Below are positions 1-9,300 of a stretch of DNA of 64,000 bases, piece after piece; positions within the stretch are counted from its first letter, which is position 1, and each line of letters opens with the position of its first letter. The DNA lies in NCBI RefSeq assembly GCF_001712755.1, contig NZ_MDKC01000004.1:1-64000 (forward strand), in the 5' to 3' direction. The notes under the pieces are model-generated. The model did no database searches and was not told where the DNA came from. It was given only the letters and a program-made list of their open reading frames with translations. The DNA comes from Gottfriedia luciferensis (GTDB lineage Bacteria > Bacillota > Bacilli > Bacillales > Bacillaceae_G). The position numbers and the translations under genes are program-made.

Positions 1-234
1 ACACACTATATTAATTATAGAATTTAATATTTTTTGGTATTACTCTAATATTAATATTTATACATTTTTATATTGGTTGGAAAAAATATATAGCAAGATG
101 AAAAATTTTTTAGAAAAAAAATAATAAATTTTTTAACTAAATAGTGTGTGAAAATTTCCATATATTATAAGGTTTTTTTACTTTAATTTTCTTTTCTATC
201 AGTTCGGTTTAAAAGAGAATAGAATCATAAATTC

Positions 235-263
235 TTTACAATCAAATAATTGCTAGTTATAAT
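235..263 (+). promoter_or_regulatory. Sigma-A promoter of the rib operon
   Basis: A -35 box TTTACA (235-240) and a perfect -10 box TATAAT (258-263) are separated by exactly 17 bases. They lie just upstream of the FMN aptamer. The A+T-rich bases 1-234 show no gene that I can support. Confidence 0.8.
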
Positions 264-286
264 AAAACCAAATTTGATAATTAGTG

Positions 287-426
287 TCCTTCGGGGTCGG
301 GTGAAATTCCCAACCGGCGGTGTTGTATATTTTTATACTAAGCCCGTGAGCTTCATATAGATTTTTTATATGTTGCTGATCTAGTTAGAATCTAGAGCCG
401 ACAGTATAGTCTGGATGGGAGAAGGA
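287..426 (+). ncRNA. FMN riboswitch (RFN element)
   Basis: The conserved RFN cores are present in order: CTTCGGGG near 289, GGGTGAAATTCCC near 299, ACCGGCGGT near 312, AGCCCGTGAGC near 341, and the terminal block AGCCGACAGTATAGTCTGG near 395 followed by ATGGGAGAAGGA. P1 pairs TCCTTC (287-292) with GAAGGA (421-426). By family knowledge it binds FMN and shuts off riboflavin biosynthesis genes by transcription termination in Bacillaceae. It lies 24 bases past a -10 box and upstream of ribE, ribBA and ribH. Confidence 0.97.
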
Positions 427-485
427 TGGAGTGCATATATGGTATGGTTATTTTTTCAAAAATACTATCTGTATAGGCTTAATTC

Positions 486-510
486 GTTGTGCATATTTTA
501 TATGCACAAC
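486..510 (+). promoter_or_regulatory. Hairpin in the riboswitch expression platform
   Basis: GTTGTGCATA (486-495) pairs perfectly with TATGCACAAC (501-510) around a five-base loop. No T-tract follows, so it is not itself a terminator. The right arm can alternatively pair with GTGCATA at 431-437, directly after P1, which suggests a switching helix. Confidence 0.5.
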
Positions 511-596
511 AATAGACGCGCTATAGTACTGTCTTTTAATAGACTCAAATTGTACTTGCGTTTATTTAAGTATGCTTCCTTTCTTAAACATCTATT

Positions 597-626
597 GCCC
601 CTTAGGAGTTTCCTAAGGGGCTTTTC
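597..626 (+). terminator. rib operon attenuator terminator
   Basis: A perfect 11-bp stem, GCCCCTTAGGA (597-607) with TCCTAAGGGGC (611-621), is followed by a short T-run. It lies between the FMN aptamer and the first rib gene, where an FMN-dependent terminator is expected. Confidence 0.9.
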
Positions 627-664
627 ACTTTTTCAAATTAATTTGAATTAGAGGGTGTGATAAG

Positions 665-787
665 GTGGATCAACTATTTATGAAATTAGAGATGGATATT
701 ACAAAGTCATTTATCGGGCATGGGTGTTATATGCTTTTTCGAAATGAGGTGAAAAAAACTTGTTTACTGGAATCGTTGAGGAAATAG
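665..787 (+). pseudogene. Probable ribD remnant with a large internal deletion
   Basis: A GTG-started frame of about 40 codons follows the attenuator, with AGGG and AAGG just upstream, and runs into the start of ribE. Its first residues (VDQLFMKLEM) resemble the RibD N-terminus, which typically reads M-D-x-x-x-M-K-L. The next stretch (ITKSFIGHGCYMLF) looks like a RibD C-terminal strand. Nothing in between, including the deaminase zinc motif, remains. ribD normally occupies exactly this place in the Bacillus order ribD-ribE-ribBA-ribH. The resemblance is by eye only; the frame could instead be a short leader. Confidence 0.5.
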
Positions 788-1407
788 GAACAGTAAAAAA
801 TATTGTAAAAAAAGGTAATACTTTATTGTTAACAATTGGCGCATCAATCATTTTAGAGGATGTTCATTTAGGAGATAGCATCTCTGTAAATGGGGTGTGT
901 TTAACGGTTACGGATTTTACTAAAAATGAATTTACTGTTGATGTCATGCCTGAAACATTTCATGCATCCAATCTAAGTACTTTAGTTTCTAGCCAGAAAG
1001 TAAATTTAGAGCGGGCAATGGCTGCGAATGGACGTTTTGGTGGCCATATTGTATCGGGTCACATTGATGGTACAGGTAAAATACTATCTGTTAAAGCAAT
1101 GGAAAACGCAGTAATGTATAAAATTAATATTCCAAGTCAGTTTGCTAAGTATTGCCTACAAAAAGGCAGTATAACGATTGATGGTACAAGTTTAACAATA
1201 TTTGAAGTTGAAACTGATATTGTAACGATTTCTTTAATTCCTCATACCCGCTCACATACGATCTTAGGCAGTAAAAAATCTGGAGACGTTGTTAATATTG
1301 AGTTTGATTTATTAGGAAAGTATGTTGAAAAAATGCTTGGTATGAATGAGACGAAAAAGAGTTCTGCAATAACAACTTCATTTTTATCTCAAAATGGCTA
1401 TATATAA
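760..1407 (+). CDS. ribE: Riboflavin synthase alpha subunit
   Basis: It dismutates two 6,7-dimethyl-8-ribityllumazine molecules to riboflavin and 5-amino-6-ribitylaminouracil in the cytoplasm. The 215-residue product has the two internally repeated lumazine-binding domains of the family: the first opens with MFTGIVEEIG, and the second includes GSITIDGTSLTI near residue 145. The start is TTG at 760, supported by GAGGTG at 746-751 and by the canonical MFTGIVE start. It is the first intact gene of the FMN-riboswitch operon and lies 12 bases before ribBA. Length and motifs are normal for the family. Confidence 0.96.
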   Translation: MFTGIVEEIGTVKNIVKKGNTLLLTIGASIILEDVHLGDSISVNGVCLTVTDFTKNEFTVDVMPETFHASNLSTLVSSQKVNLERAMAANGRFGGHIVSGHIDGTGKILSVKAMENAVMYKINIPSQFAKYCLQKGSITIDGTSLTIFEVETDIVTISLIPHTRSHTILGSKKSGDVVNIEFDLLGKYVEKMLGMNETKKSSAITTSFLSQNGYI

Positions 1408-1419
1408 AGGAGTAAGATC

Positions 1420-2613
1420 ATGTTCTCTAAAATAGAAGAAGCAATTGAAGACTTGAAAAATGGAAAAATTATTATTGTTTGTGATGATGAAGATCGAGAG
1501 AATGAAGGAGACTTTGTTGTTATCGGAGAATTTGCAACTCCTGAAAATATAAATTTTATGGCAACACATGGTCGCGGTTTAATTTGTGCACCTGTTTCTG
1601 AAGAGATAGCTAAAAAACTAGATTTATATGACATGGTAACAAAAAATACAGATTCTCATGGAACTGCGTTTACAGTAAGTATCGATCATATCGATTCTAC
1701 TACTGGTATCTCAGCATTTGAGCGTTCACATACTGTTTTACAAATGTTAAATGAAGAATCAACTGGAGCAGATTTTAGAAGACCTGGGCATATGTTTCCT
1801 CTAGTCGCTAAAAACGGAGGAGTTATTGAGAGACCAGGCCATACTGAAGCGGCAGTAGATTTAGCTCGAATGGCTGGGTCGAAAGAAGTTGGTGTCATTT
1901 GTGAAATTATGAATGACGATGGAACAATGGCAAGAGTACCAGATTTAATTCAAATCGCAAACAAGTTTAATTTAAAAATGATAACAATTAAAGATTTAAT
2001 TCATTATAGAAGTAAAACTGAACAACTTGTTCAAAGAGAAGTTGAAATCAAATTACCAACTGATTTTGGTGATTTTAAGATGATTGGTTATACAAATGAG
2101 ATCGACGGTAAAGAGCATATTGCGATTGTAAAAGGTAAAGTTGACGATGGTGAACCAGTGCTTGTACGTATTCATTCGGAATGTTTAACAGGTGATGTAT
2201 TTGGCTCATGTCGTTGTGATTGTGGACCTCAGTTACAATCAACATTATCGATGATTGAAGAAGCAGGCAAAGGCGTAATTGTTTATATGCGACAAGAAGG
2301 CAGAGGGATTGGCTTACTTAATAAGTTAAGAGCATATAAGTTACAGGAAGAAGGCTTTGATACTGTTGAAGCAAATTTAAATTTAGGATTTGATTCAGAT
2401 TTAAGAGATTATGCGATAAGTGCTCAAATTATAAAAGATTTAGGCATTGAGAGTATAGATTTAATAACTAATAATCCAGTTAAAATTGATGCGTTAAAAT
2501 CTCACGGAATACAGATTAATAATCGAGTGCCAATTCAAACCGAAATGAAAACAGAAAACGAAAAATATTTAATTACTAAAATCGAAAAAATGGGACATTT
2601 ATTACACTATTAA
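1420..2613 (+). CDS. ribBA: Bifunctional 3,4-dihydroxy-2-butanone-4-phosphate synthase / GTP cyclohydrolase II
   Basis: The fused 397-residue enzyme makes both riboflavin precursors: DHBP from ribulose 5-phosphate (N-terminal ~200 residues, with the acidic [10 protein letters not shown] motif near residue 23) and the pyrimidine intermediate from GTP (C-terminal half). The cyclohydrolase part shows the zinc cysteines in [14 protein letters not shown] near residue 255 and the [11 protein letters not shown] motif. The symbol ribA is used in B. subtilis. An AAGGAG site precedes the ATG. It lies between ribE and ribH under the same riboswitch, with no sign of damage. Confidence 0.97.
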   Translation: MFSKIEEAIEDLKNGKIIIVCDDEDRENEGDFVVIGEFATPENINFMATHGRGLICAPVSEEIAKKLDLYDMVTKNTDSHGTAFTVSIDHIDSTTGISAFERSHTVLQMLNEESTGADFRRPGHMFPLVAKNGGVIERPGHTEAAVDLARMAGSKEVGVICEIMNDDGTMARVPDLIQIANKFNLKMITIKDLIHYRSKTEQLVQREVEIKLPTDFGDFKMIGYTNEIDGKEHIAIVKGKVDDGEPVLVRIHSECLTGDVFGSCRCDCGPQLQSTLSMIEEAGKGVIVYMRQEGRGIGLLNKLRAYKLQEEGFDTVEANLNLGFDSDLRDYAISAQIIKDLGIESIDLITNNPVKIDALKSHGIQINNRVPIQTEMKTENEKYLITKIEKMGHLLHY

Positions 2614-2628
2614 TAGGGAGAGATAATT

Positions 2629-3090
2629 ATGAAATTCGAAGGAAATTTAGTAGGATCAGGACTTAAAGTTGCAGTAATCGTAGGACGTTTTAATGAATTT
2701 ATTACATCAAAACTACTTGGTGGTGCAGAAGATGCTCTATATCGTCATGGTGTAGAAGAATCAGACGTTGATGTTATTTGGGTACCAGGAGCATTTGAAA
2801 TTCCATTAGTTGCAAAAAAACTAGCAGATTCAAAAAAATACGATGCGGTCATTACGCTAGGAACAGTTATTCGTGGGTCAACTACTCATTATGATTACGT
2901 ATGTAACGAGGTAGCAAAAGGTGTCGCTGCTATTACTCTACAAACTGGGATTCCTGTTATTTTTGGTGTATTAACAACAGAAAATATTGAACAAGCGATT
3001 GAAAGAGCGGGCACAAAAGCTGGTAATAAAGGCTGGGATGCTGGTATTTCGGCAATTGAAATGGCTAATTTATTAAGAACTTTAAACTAA
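2629..3090 (+). CDS. ribH: 6,7-dimethyl-8-ribityllumazine synthase
   Basis: It condenses DHBP with 5-amino-6-ribitylaminouracil to lumazine, the penultimate step of riboflavin synthesis. In Bacillus it forms a 60-subunit capsid around riboflavin synthase. The 153-residue length is typical. Visible family motifs are FNEFIT near residue 21, WVPGAFEIP near residue 47 and [14 protein letters not shown] near residue 76. It is the last gene of the operon, 15 bases after ribBA, and is followed by a rho-independent terminator. Confidence 0.97.
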   Translation: MKFEGNLVGSGLKVAVIVGRFNEFITSKLLGGAEDALYRHGVEESDVDVIWVPGAFEIPLVAKKLADSKKYDAVITLGTVIRGSTTHYDYVCNEVAKGVAAITLQTGIPVIFGVLTTENIEQAIERAGTKAGNKGWDAGISAIEMANLLRTLN

Positions 3091-3120
3091 GTGTATATAT
3101 AATAGAAGAAACTGGTTAAG

Positions 3121-3149
3121 GAGAGGTGAATTTTACCTCTCTTTTTTTT
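3121..3149 (+). terminator. rib operon terminator
   Basis: GAGAGGT (3121-3127) pairs with ACCTCTC (3135-3141) and is followed by a run of eight T, 30 bases after ribH. Confidence 0.88.
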
Positions 3150-3268
3150 ATTTTTTTATCAAGTGAAAGTTATTTTTTATGTAGAACAGCAATCTGAAGA
3201 TTTGTTTAATCTCATAAAATTGTGGTAGTGTAAAATTTAGTAAAGCTTTATTTGGAGGTAGAAATTAA

Positions 3269-4363
3269 ATGTTATTTTTACTAATTTTAGTATTGTTAGT
3301 TATCTTTATCATAACTTTTTTAAATACATATCCTCATTTTGGGAAGAAATATTCAAAGGATCAAATGGAGTCATTTTATGCTTTGGATCATTATAAAAAT
3401 GGTAAGTTTATAAACCAAGTTCCTACGAGTATGAGTATGGATCTCAAAACAAATATTTCTATGATTAGAGACTTTGTTAAGAAAAATCCGAACCGTACGC
3501 CTAAAGATGGGATCCCAATGGAGAAAATCGATGTTTCATTATTGCATTCGAAAAATAACGACACAAAAATTACTTGGTTTGGACATTCAGCTTTATTAAT
3601 TCAAATCGATGGAAAAAATATTTTAATTGATCCAATGTTTGGGAACGCACCCACCCCGTTTCCGCAATTTGGTGGTAAAAGATATAGTGGAGGTTTACCA
3701 ATTGAGATCAATGAATTACCAAAAATAGATGCTGTCGTATTATCACATGATCATTATGACCATTTAGATTACGGTACTATAAAAAAAATAAAACAAAAGG
3801 TTAATCGATTTATTGTTCCTCTTGGTGTAGGGAGTCACTTGGTGAGCTGGGGAGTACCGAAAGAGAGTATTTCTGAACATAACTGGTGGGATGAATTTAA
3901 ATTTGATCAATTAACATTAGCTTGTACACCAGCAAGACATTTTTCAGGGAGAAGCTTAACTGATCGTAACAGTACATTATGGTGTTCATGGGTCATCATT
4001 GGTGAGACAAAGAAAATTTATTTTAGTGGAGATAGCGGTTATGCACCTCATTTTAAGGAAATAGGGGAAAAATATGGACCGTTTGATCTTGCGCTAATGG
4101 AATGTGGTCAATATGATAAACGATGGTCTGCAATCCATATGCTGCCAGAAGAAACAGTTCAGGCTTTTGTTGATGTAAAAGGTGAAGTTCTTGTTCCAAT
4201 TCATTTTGGTGCTTTTACATTAGCATTTCATGACTGGAATGACCCAATTGAACGAGCTGTTAAGGCTGCTAAAGAAAATGGGGTAAAGTATGCCACACCC
4301 AAAATTGGAGAAACAATTAATATAAGTACAGGTGAATATCCTAATTCAATTTGGTGGGAATAG
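3269..4363 (+). CDS. Membrane-anchored MBL-fold hydrolase (NAPE-PLD / UlaG-like)
   Basis: The 364-residue protein has one N-terminal membrane segment (residues 1-18), then a metallo-beta-lactamase fold of the RomA/NAPE-PLD-like branch. The metal motif HDHYDH is at residues 160-165. Further ligands are probably in the ARHFSGR segment, the SGDSGY segment and the late PIHFGAF histidine. By family the substrate would be a phosphodiester or lactone; relatives include N-acyl-phosphatidylethanolamine phospholipase D, but no substrate can be read from sequence. The ATG has a good GGAGG site. It appears monocistronic. Family is well supported, function is not. Confidence 0.85.
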   Translation: MLFLLILVLLVIFIITFLNTYPHFGKKYSKDQMESFYALDHYKNGKFINQVPTSMSMDLKTNISMIRDFVKKNPNRTPKDGIPMEKIDVSLLHSKNNDTKITWFGHSALLIQIDGKNILIDPMFGNAPTPFPQFGGKRYSGGLPIEINELPKIDAVVLSHDHYDHLDYGTIKKIKQKVNRFIVPLGVGSHLVSWGVPKESISEHNWWDEFKFDQLTLACTPARHFSGRSLTDRNSTLWCSWVIIGETKKIYFSGDSGYAPHFKEIGEKYGPFDLALMECGQYDKRWSAIHMLPEETVQAFVDVKGEVLVPIHFGAFTLAFHDWNDPIERAVKAAKENGVKYATPKIGETINISTGEYPNSIWWE

Positions 4364-4444
4364 TTTTTTTATTTTAAAAACAGCAGGATTGTACCTTTTA
4401 ATATTGAATAAATAAAAAATCAATTTTTTAGGGAAGTGATGTAA

Positions 4445-4921
4445 ATGGAAGCATTAAAAGAAAGTGCAAAAATAGTACAAGATTTAATTTTTGAGTTAGG
4501 TTATTCAAATAAAGTGATTGAATTACCAAATAGTGCAAGAACTGTTAAGGAAGCGGCGGATGCATTAAATTGTGAAGTGGCTCAAATAGCAAAGTCGATT
4601 ATATTTAAATTAGAAAGTTCAAATAGCGCTGTACTAGTAGTAGCAAGTGGAATAAACCGAGTAAATGAGAAACAAATCGAGAAAATACTAAATGATAAAT
4701 TAGGAAAAGCAGATGCTGATTTTGTACGTGAACAAACAGGGTTTGTAATTGGAGGAGTTTCACCAATCGGTCATAAAAACCAAGTAATTACATTTATTGA
4801 TGAGGATCTATTACAGTATAAAGAAATATGGGCTGCTGCGGGTCATCCAAAAGCAATTTTTCAGTTAACACCAAATGAATTAATTGAAATGACAAAAGGT
4901 AAAGTAGTAAAAATTAAATAA
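4445..4921 (+). CDS. YbaK/EbsC-family aminoacyl-tRNA deacylase
   Basis: The 158-residue protein has the single-domain YbaK/ProX fold that hydrolyses mischarged tRNAs, such as Cys-tRNA(Pro), in the cytoplasm. Signature segments are AKSIIFK near residue 48, the central VREQTGFVIGGVSPIGH (residues 98-114) and the late AAGHPKAIFQLTP. It most resembles the stand-alone B. subtilis YwhH type. A GGGAAGTGAT site precedes the ATG. The preferred tRNA cannot be told from the sequence. Confidence 0.85.
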   Translation: MEALKESAKIVQDLIFELGYSNKVIELPNSARTVKEAADALNCEVAQIAKSIIFKLESSNSAVLVVASGINRVNEKQIEKILNDKLGKADADFVREQTGFVIGGVSPIGHKNQVITFIDEDLLQYKEIWAAAGHPKAIFQLTPNELIEMTKGKVVKIK

Positions 4922-4937
4922 TAGAACTTAAATCATT

Positions 4938-4994
4938 TAGGCACATTCAAGTGTAATAAATCAGTTTTTGATTTACTATACTTAAATGTGCCTA
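4938..4994. terminator. Long hairpin after the YbaK gene
   Basis: TAGGCACATT (4938-4947) pairs with AATGTGCCTA (4985-4994). Inner pairing of AAGT with ACTT and AAATCA with TGATTT gives an almost continuous ~25-bp hairpin. The T-tract afterwards is weak, so termination efficiency is uncertain. Confidence 0.5.
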
Positions 4995-5074
4995 TTTATA
5001 TTGGAAATTCTTACCTCGGGATTCATTTGAAATACGTCAGATTAAATTAGAGGGAAAGTGAGATGAATAAGTAA

Positions 5075-5896
5075 ATGTTTAAATTTATTTGTACGACTTG
5101 TGGCGTTCAGTATAACAAGTCAATTGATCCTCCTGAGTACTGCATAATTTGTTCTGAAGAAAGACAATACATCAATCCAAGTGGTCAAAGTTGGACAACA
5201 TTACAATCAATGAAAGAACAAAACTATCAAAATATTATTCGCTTTGAAGAAGAAAATTTATATAGTATTGTAACGAGCCCTAAGTTTGGGATTGGTCAAA
5301 CTGCATATCTCATTAAGAATAAAGGATTTAATTTATTATGGGATTGTGTCACTTATCTAGATGAGAAGACGATTGAAGAAATTATGAGGTTAGGAGGAAT
5401 CAATGCGATTGCTCTATCACATCCACACTATTACTCTAGTCAAATTGAATGGGCTGAAAGATTTGATGTACCTCTATACATACATGAAGATGATCAAGAG
5501 TGGGTTACGAGAAAAAGCGATAGGATTATTTTTTGGTCTGGTGAATCGTTAGAGCTTAACAAAGGAATTCAAATTCATCGATTAGGCGGGCACTTTAAAG
5601 GTGGGGCAGTATTAGAATGGAAAGCTGGAAATGAGCAAAAAGGAATACTGTTAACGGGAGATATAATTCAAGTTGTTGCAGATCCAAATTGGGTAAGTTT
5701 TATGTATAGCTATCCTAATTTAATTCCATTACCAGCCAAAAAAGTAAAAGAGATATCGTTAGCAGTAGAGAAGTTAACATTTGATCGGATTTATAATGCA
5801 TTTCATGGGATTGTAAAAGAAAATGCAAAGCTCGTTGTCCATAATTCGGCTAAAAGATATATTGAAGCATTGAATGGGACTTTATTTGATACTTAA
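5075..5896 (+). CDS. MBL-fold protein with an N-terminal rubredoxin-like zinc ribbon
   Basis: The 273-residue protein starts with a short metal-knuckle domain, two CxxC-type pairs (CTTC at residues 6-9 and CIIC near 23-26), as in rubredoxin-type ribbons. A metallo-beta-lactamase-like domain follows. The active-site motif is partly degenerate: the expected HxHxDH reads SHPHYYS near residue 112, but later ligand positions (GGHFKGG, LLTGD, FHGI) are present. No substrate can be named. A GAGGGAAAGTGAG stretch lies ~12 bases before the ATG. It is a lone gene with its own terminator. Confidence 0.75.
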   Translation: MFKFICTTCGVQYNKSIDPPEYCIICSEERQYINPSGQSWTTLQSMKEQNYQNIIRFEEENLYSIVTSPKFGIGQTAYLIKNKGFNLLWDCVTYLDEKTIEEIMRLGGINAIALSHPHYYSSQIEWAERFDVPLYIHEDDQEWVTRKSDRIIFWSGESLELNKGIQIHRLGGHFKGGAVLEWKAGNEQKGILLTGDIIQVVADPNWVSFMYSYPNLIPLPAKKVKEISLAVEKLTFDRIYNAFHGIVKENAKLVVHNSAKRYIEALNGTLFDT

Positions 5897-5918
5897 ATGA
5901 CAGTTAATAGTAGAAAAA

Positions 5919-5946
5919 AGGACCAAATTTAATTGGTTCTTTTTTG
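5919..5946 (+). terminator. Terminator after the zinc-ribbon MBL gene
   Basis: AGGACCAA (5919-5926) pairs with TTGGTTCT (5933-5940), with one G-U pair, and is followed by a T-run. The following stretch 5947-6157 holds A+T-rich DNA with TTAATTAA repeats and no gene I can support. Confidence 0.75.
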
Positions 5947-6157
5947 TGTTTTAGAAACGTTACTTGGGAACATTCTAGCGTTTAAATTAACTTAGAGTTT
6001 ATTTCTATATTTTAATTAAAAATTTTTAATAAGTTAATTAAACGATTAATCGAATCCCTAAAATTGTTAAAAATCATGTTAATTTTATTGAAAGAAATGT
6101 AGAATTATGTCGTATTTTTTAAATAATGGTATAAACACTGAGAAATCAAGGCCTTTA

Positions 6158-6195
6158 ATAACCCATTTGATTAAAAACAGAATATTCACGATAAT
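6158..6195 (+). promoter_or_regulatory. Promoter and conserved ATAACCC block of protease 1
   Basis: ATAACCCATTTGA (6158-6170) overlaps a -35 box TTGATT (6167-6172). A 17-base spacer leads to the -10 box GATAAT (6190-6195). The same block with identical spacing lies before the other two protease paralogues. AATCAA (6144-6149) mirrors TTGATT, giving a hyphenated dyad that covers the -35 box. A hairpin AAATGAAC/GTTCATTT (6207-6229) follows near the predicted mRNA 5' end. Confidence 0.75.
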
Positions 6196-6324
6196 TTAAT
6201 TAAGGTAAATGAACGAAAGTTGTTCATTTTTAACGATTAATTACAATGAACTTTGTCAGAAAAAGATAATTTTTGTAATTAATTGTATTAGGTAAATTGT
6301 TGAAAACGAACTGGAGGAAGAAAA

Positions 6325-9300
6325 ATGGGGGAAAACAGAGAGAAGGGTAAAGTTCTGAAAGGTTTTACAGTATTAGCTTTAACATCTAGTTTTATTTTAG
6401 GTTCTCTTGGACAAGTATCAAATGTTTCTAATGCAGCAAGTCCAAGTAAAGCGGAAGATATCCTGGCCAGTTTATCTTCAGAGCAAAGAGCGGCCCTGAA
6501 GCAGCTTTCGACGAATGAAGAATCAGGGCTTCAAATTTCATCTGATATTAATTTAGATTCTACAGAGCAAACTAGTGTCATTGTAGAGTTTGTGAGTCAA
6601 CCTGTTAAAGTTGCTCAAATCGAAGCGAGTGTTGAAGGGAAAATCTTAACTAAATCGGATGCTGAAGCACAAATTGATCAAGACCACGATACGTTTACTA
6701 AAGATGTTGCTCAAGTATTAAATAGTGAAAAAAGTAAAAAAGTAGATTATAAAATTAATCGTTCATATAAAAATGCATTTAATGGTGTTTCCATGTCGTT
6801 ACCAGCAAATCAAATTAAGAATCTACTAAAATCAAAAGCTGTAAAAAAAGTTTGGAGTAACCAAACATTTACGATTGATCCACCAAAAGAAAGTGATCAG
6901 TTAAAAGCAGATGAAGCGAATATTGGAAACTATACGCCATATGATGCGTTAGATCGTTTACATGCGGAAGGATTTACAGGTAAAGGTATTAAAGTAGGGA
7001 TTTTAGATACAGGTATGGATTATAACCATCCAGACTTAAAGGATGCTTATAAAGGTGGATATGATTTCGTTGATAATGATAATGATCCAATGGAAACGAC
7101 TTATGCCGATTGGAAAAAGTCGGGTAAACCTGAAATTAGTAATTCAGAAGCATATTACACTGAACATGGTACACATGTTGCAGGAATCATTGGTGGCCGA
7201 GGTAAAGCAAATAGTGATTATAAAACGTTAGGGGCAGCACCAGAATCAGATCTATACGCTTACCGAGTACTTGGACCATATGGAAGTGGAACAACTGATT
7301 CGATTCTTGCAGGTATCGATCGTGCTGTTCAAGACGGAATGGACGTTATTAATATGTCGCTTGGAGCAACAATAAATGATCCAATGTATGCAACGTCAAT
7401 TGCAGTAAACAACGCAGTATTAAGTGGTGTTACAACCGTAGTAGCAGCAGGAAATACTGGTGATCAAATGTATACCCTCGGTTCACCTGGAGCTGCGGCA
7501 TTAGCATTAACAGTAGGTGCGTCTTCTATTGCATTAGATGTTTATCAATACGCAGGAGTGAATAATGGTAAGAATTATTCAGTAAGGCAATTAGCACAAA
7601 ATTATTCAGATGATATGAAATCTTTAAAAGGAAAAACATATCAGTTAGTTGATGTTGGTTTAGGAAATCCTGCCGATTTTACTGGAAAAGATGTAAAGGG
7701 GAAAATTGCGTTTATTAAGCGTGGAACGATTGGCTTAATTGATAAGATTAAAAACGCAAAAGCAAACGGTGCTGTAGGAGTATTGATGTACAATGATGAA
7801 ACGAATAAAGCTGAAGGTGCAATCCAAGCATTTATTGGTGAATCAGTTGACGCAATTCCGGCGTTCTCTGTTTCAAATGAAGACGGATTAGCAATTTCCG
7901 CTGCAATTAAAGCTGGTGCAATAGATTTCACATTTGGAGACTATACAAAAATACAAACAAAATCAGATGAATTAGCAACATTTAGTTCAAGAGGTCCATC
8001 TCGTACGAACTATGATATTAAACCAGAAGTGACTGCACCCGGTGTATCCATTCTTTCAACTGTACCATTCTATGTAAATAATAAAACAGGAGATGGATCA
8101 AAACCTGAAGATTATAAATATGCATATTCACGCTTATCGGGAACGTCTATGGCAACACCGTATGTTGCAGGCGTATCAGCATTATTACTTCAATCAAATA
8201 AAGATTTACAACCAGAGGATATTAAATCAATCTTAATGAATACAGCTGATCCTTTATCAAAAGCTTATAGCGTCTTTGAAGTAGGCAGTGGACGAGTTGA
8301 TGCTTATGAAGCAATCCACTCAAATGTAGAATTAGAAGTCGTGGATCAAACTTCTACAATTATTGGTGGAAAAGAAGAATCAATAAAAGAATTAACAGGT
8401 GGTATTAGCTTCGGTTCATATGGATCAAATGATGAAGACATTCAGGATTCTCGTAAAATTACATTAAAGAACCGCAGTGAAAAAGCAAAAGCATTCAAGG
8501 TTGATGTGAAATTCCAAACTGGAACAAGAGGATCTAAAGACGCGGCAGCGAACAATGTAACCTTAACTGGACCTACATCTGTCAAATTAGACGGAATTAG
8601 CCAAAAGAATATCAAGTTTAACTTAGACATTCCAAAAACAGCTGAAAAAGGTACATACGAAGGCTATATTAGATTCACAAATACAGCAGATTCAACTGAA
8701 GCATATCAAATTCCATTTGGTGGACGTTTTGTCGATGAAGGTATCGATACATTAAAAATTAACAATCCAATGTTTGGCACAAATACAGATTGGCCTGAAA
8801 ATGCAAATCCATTTTTAAGTTTTAGTTACTCATTAAAATCATATATGAAAACGTTAGATGTAGTGTTACAAGATGCAGAGACTGGCGAGGATTTAGGTTT
8901 AGTTGGCTCATTTGTACCAATTGTATTGAATGAAAACGTAACTTATACAAATTCAAGAGGATTTAATTCGGTCTACTATCCATTTACGGGAGATGCGAAA
9001 AATCCAATTAGTAGCGAACCGATTAATGCAACAGCGGGGAAATATAGATTAAAAATGGTTGGAACAAATGAAAGAGGTAAAGTATTCACAAAAGTAGCTG
9101 ATTTCATTTATGAAGCTGGTGCGCCAACTATGACGACTACCTTTGATAATTTAGATCAAAAAGTAATTGAATACAAAGACAGTCAATTTGATTCGAATGG
9201 ACAATTTTTATATGACTTTAACATTAATTTAAATGATCCGGAAACTACAGAAGCAAATCGCTTAGGTATGCCGGTTGATCAATCTAGCAATGCAGTTGTA

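Noticed and set aside
415-651. 78-codon open frame within the rib leader
   Set aside because: It starts inside the FMN aptamer and runs through the attenuator hairpin, so it is explained by structured RNA. It has no protein similarity I can see.
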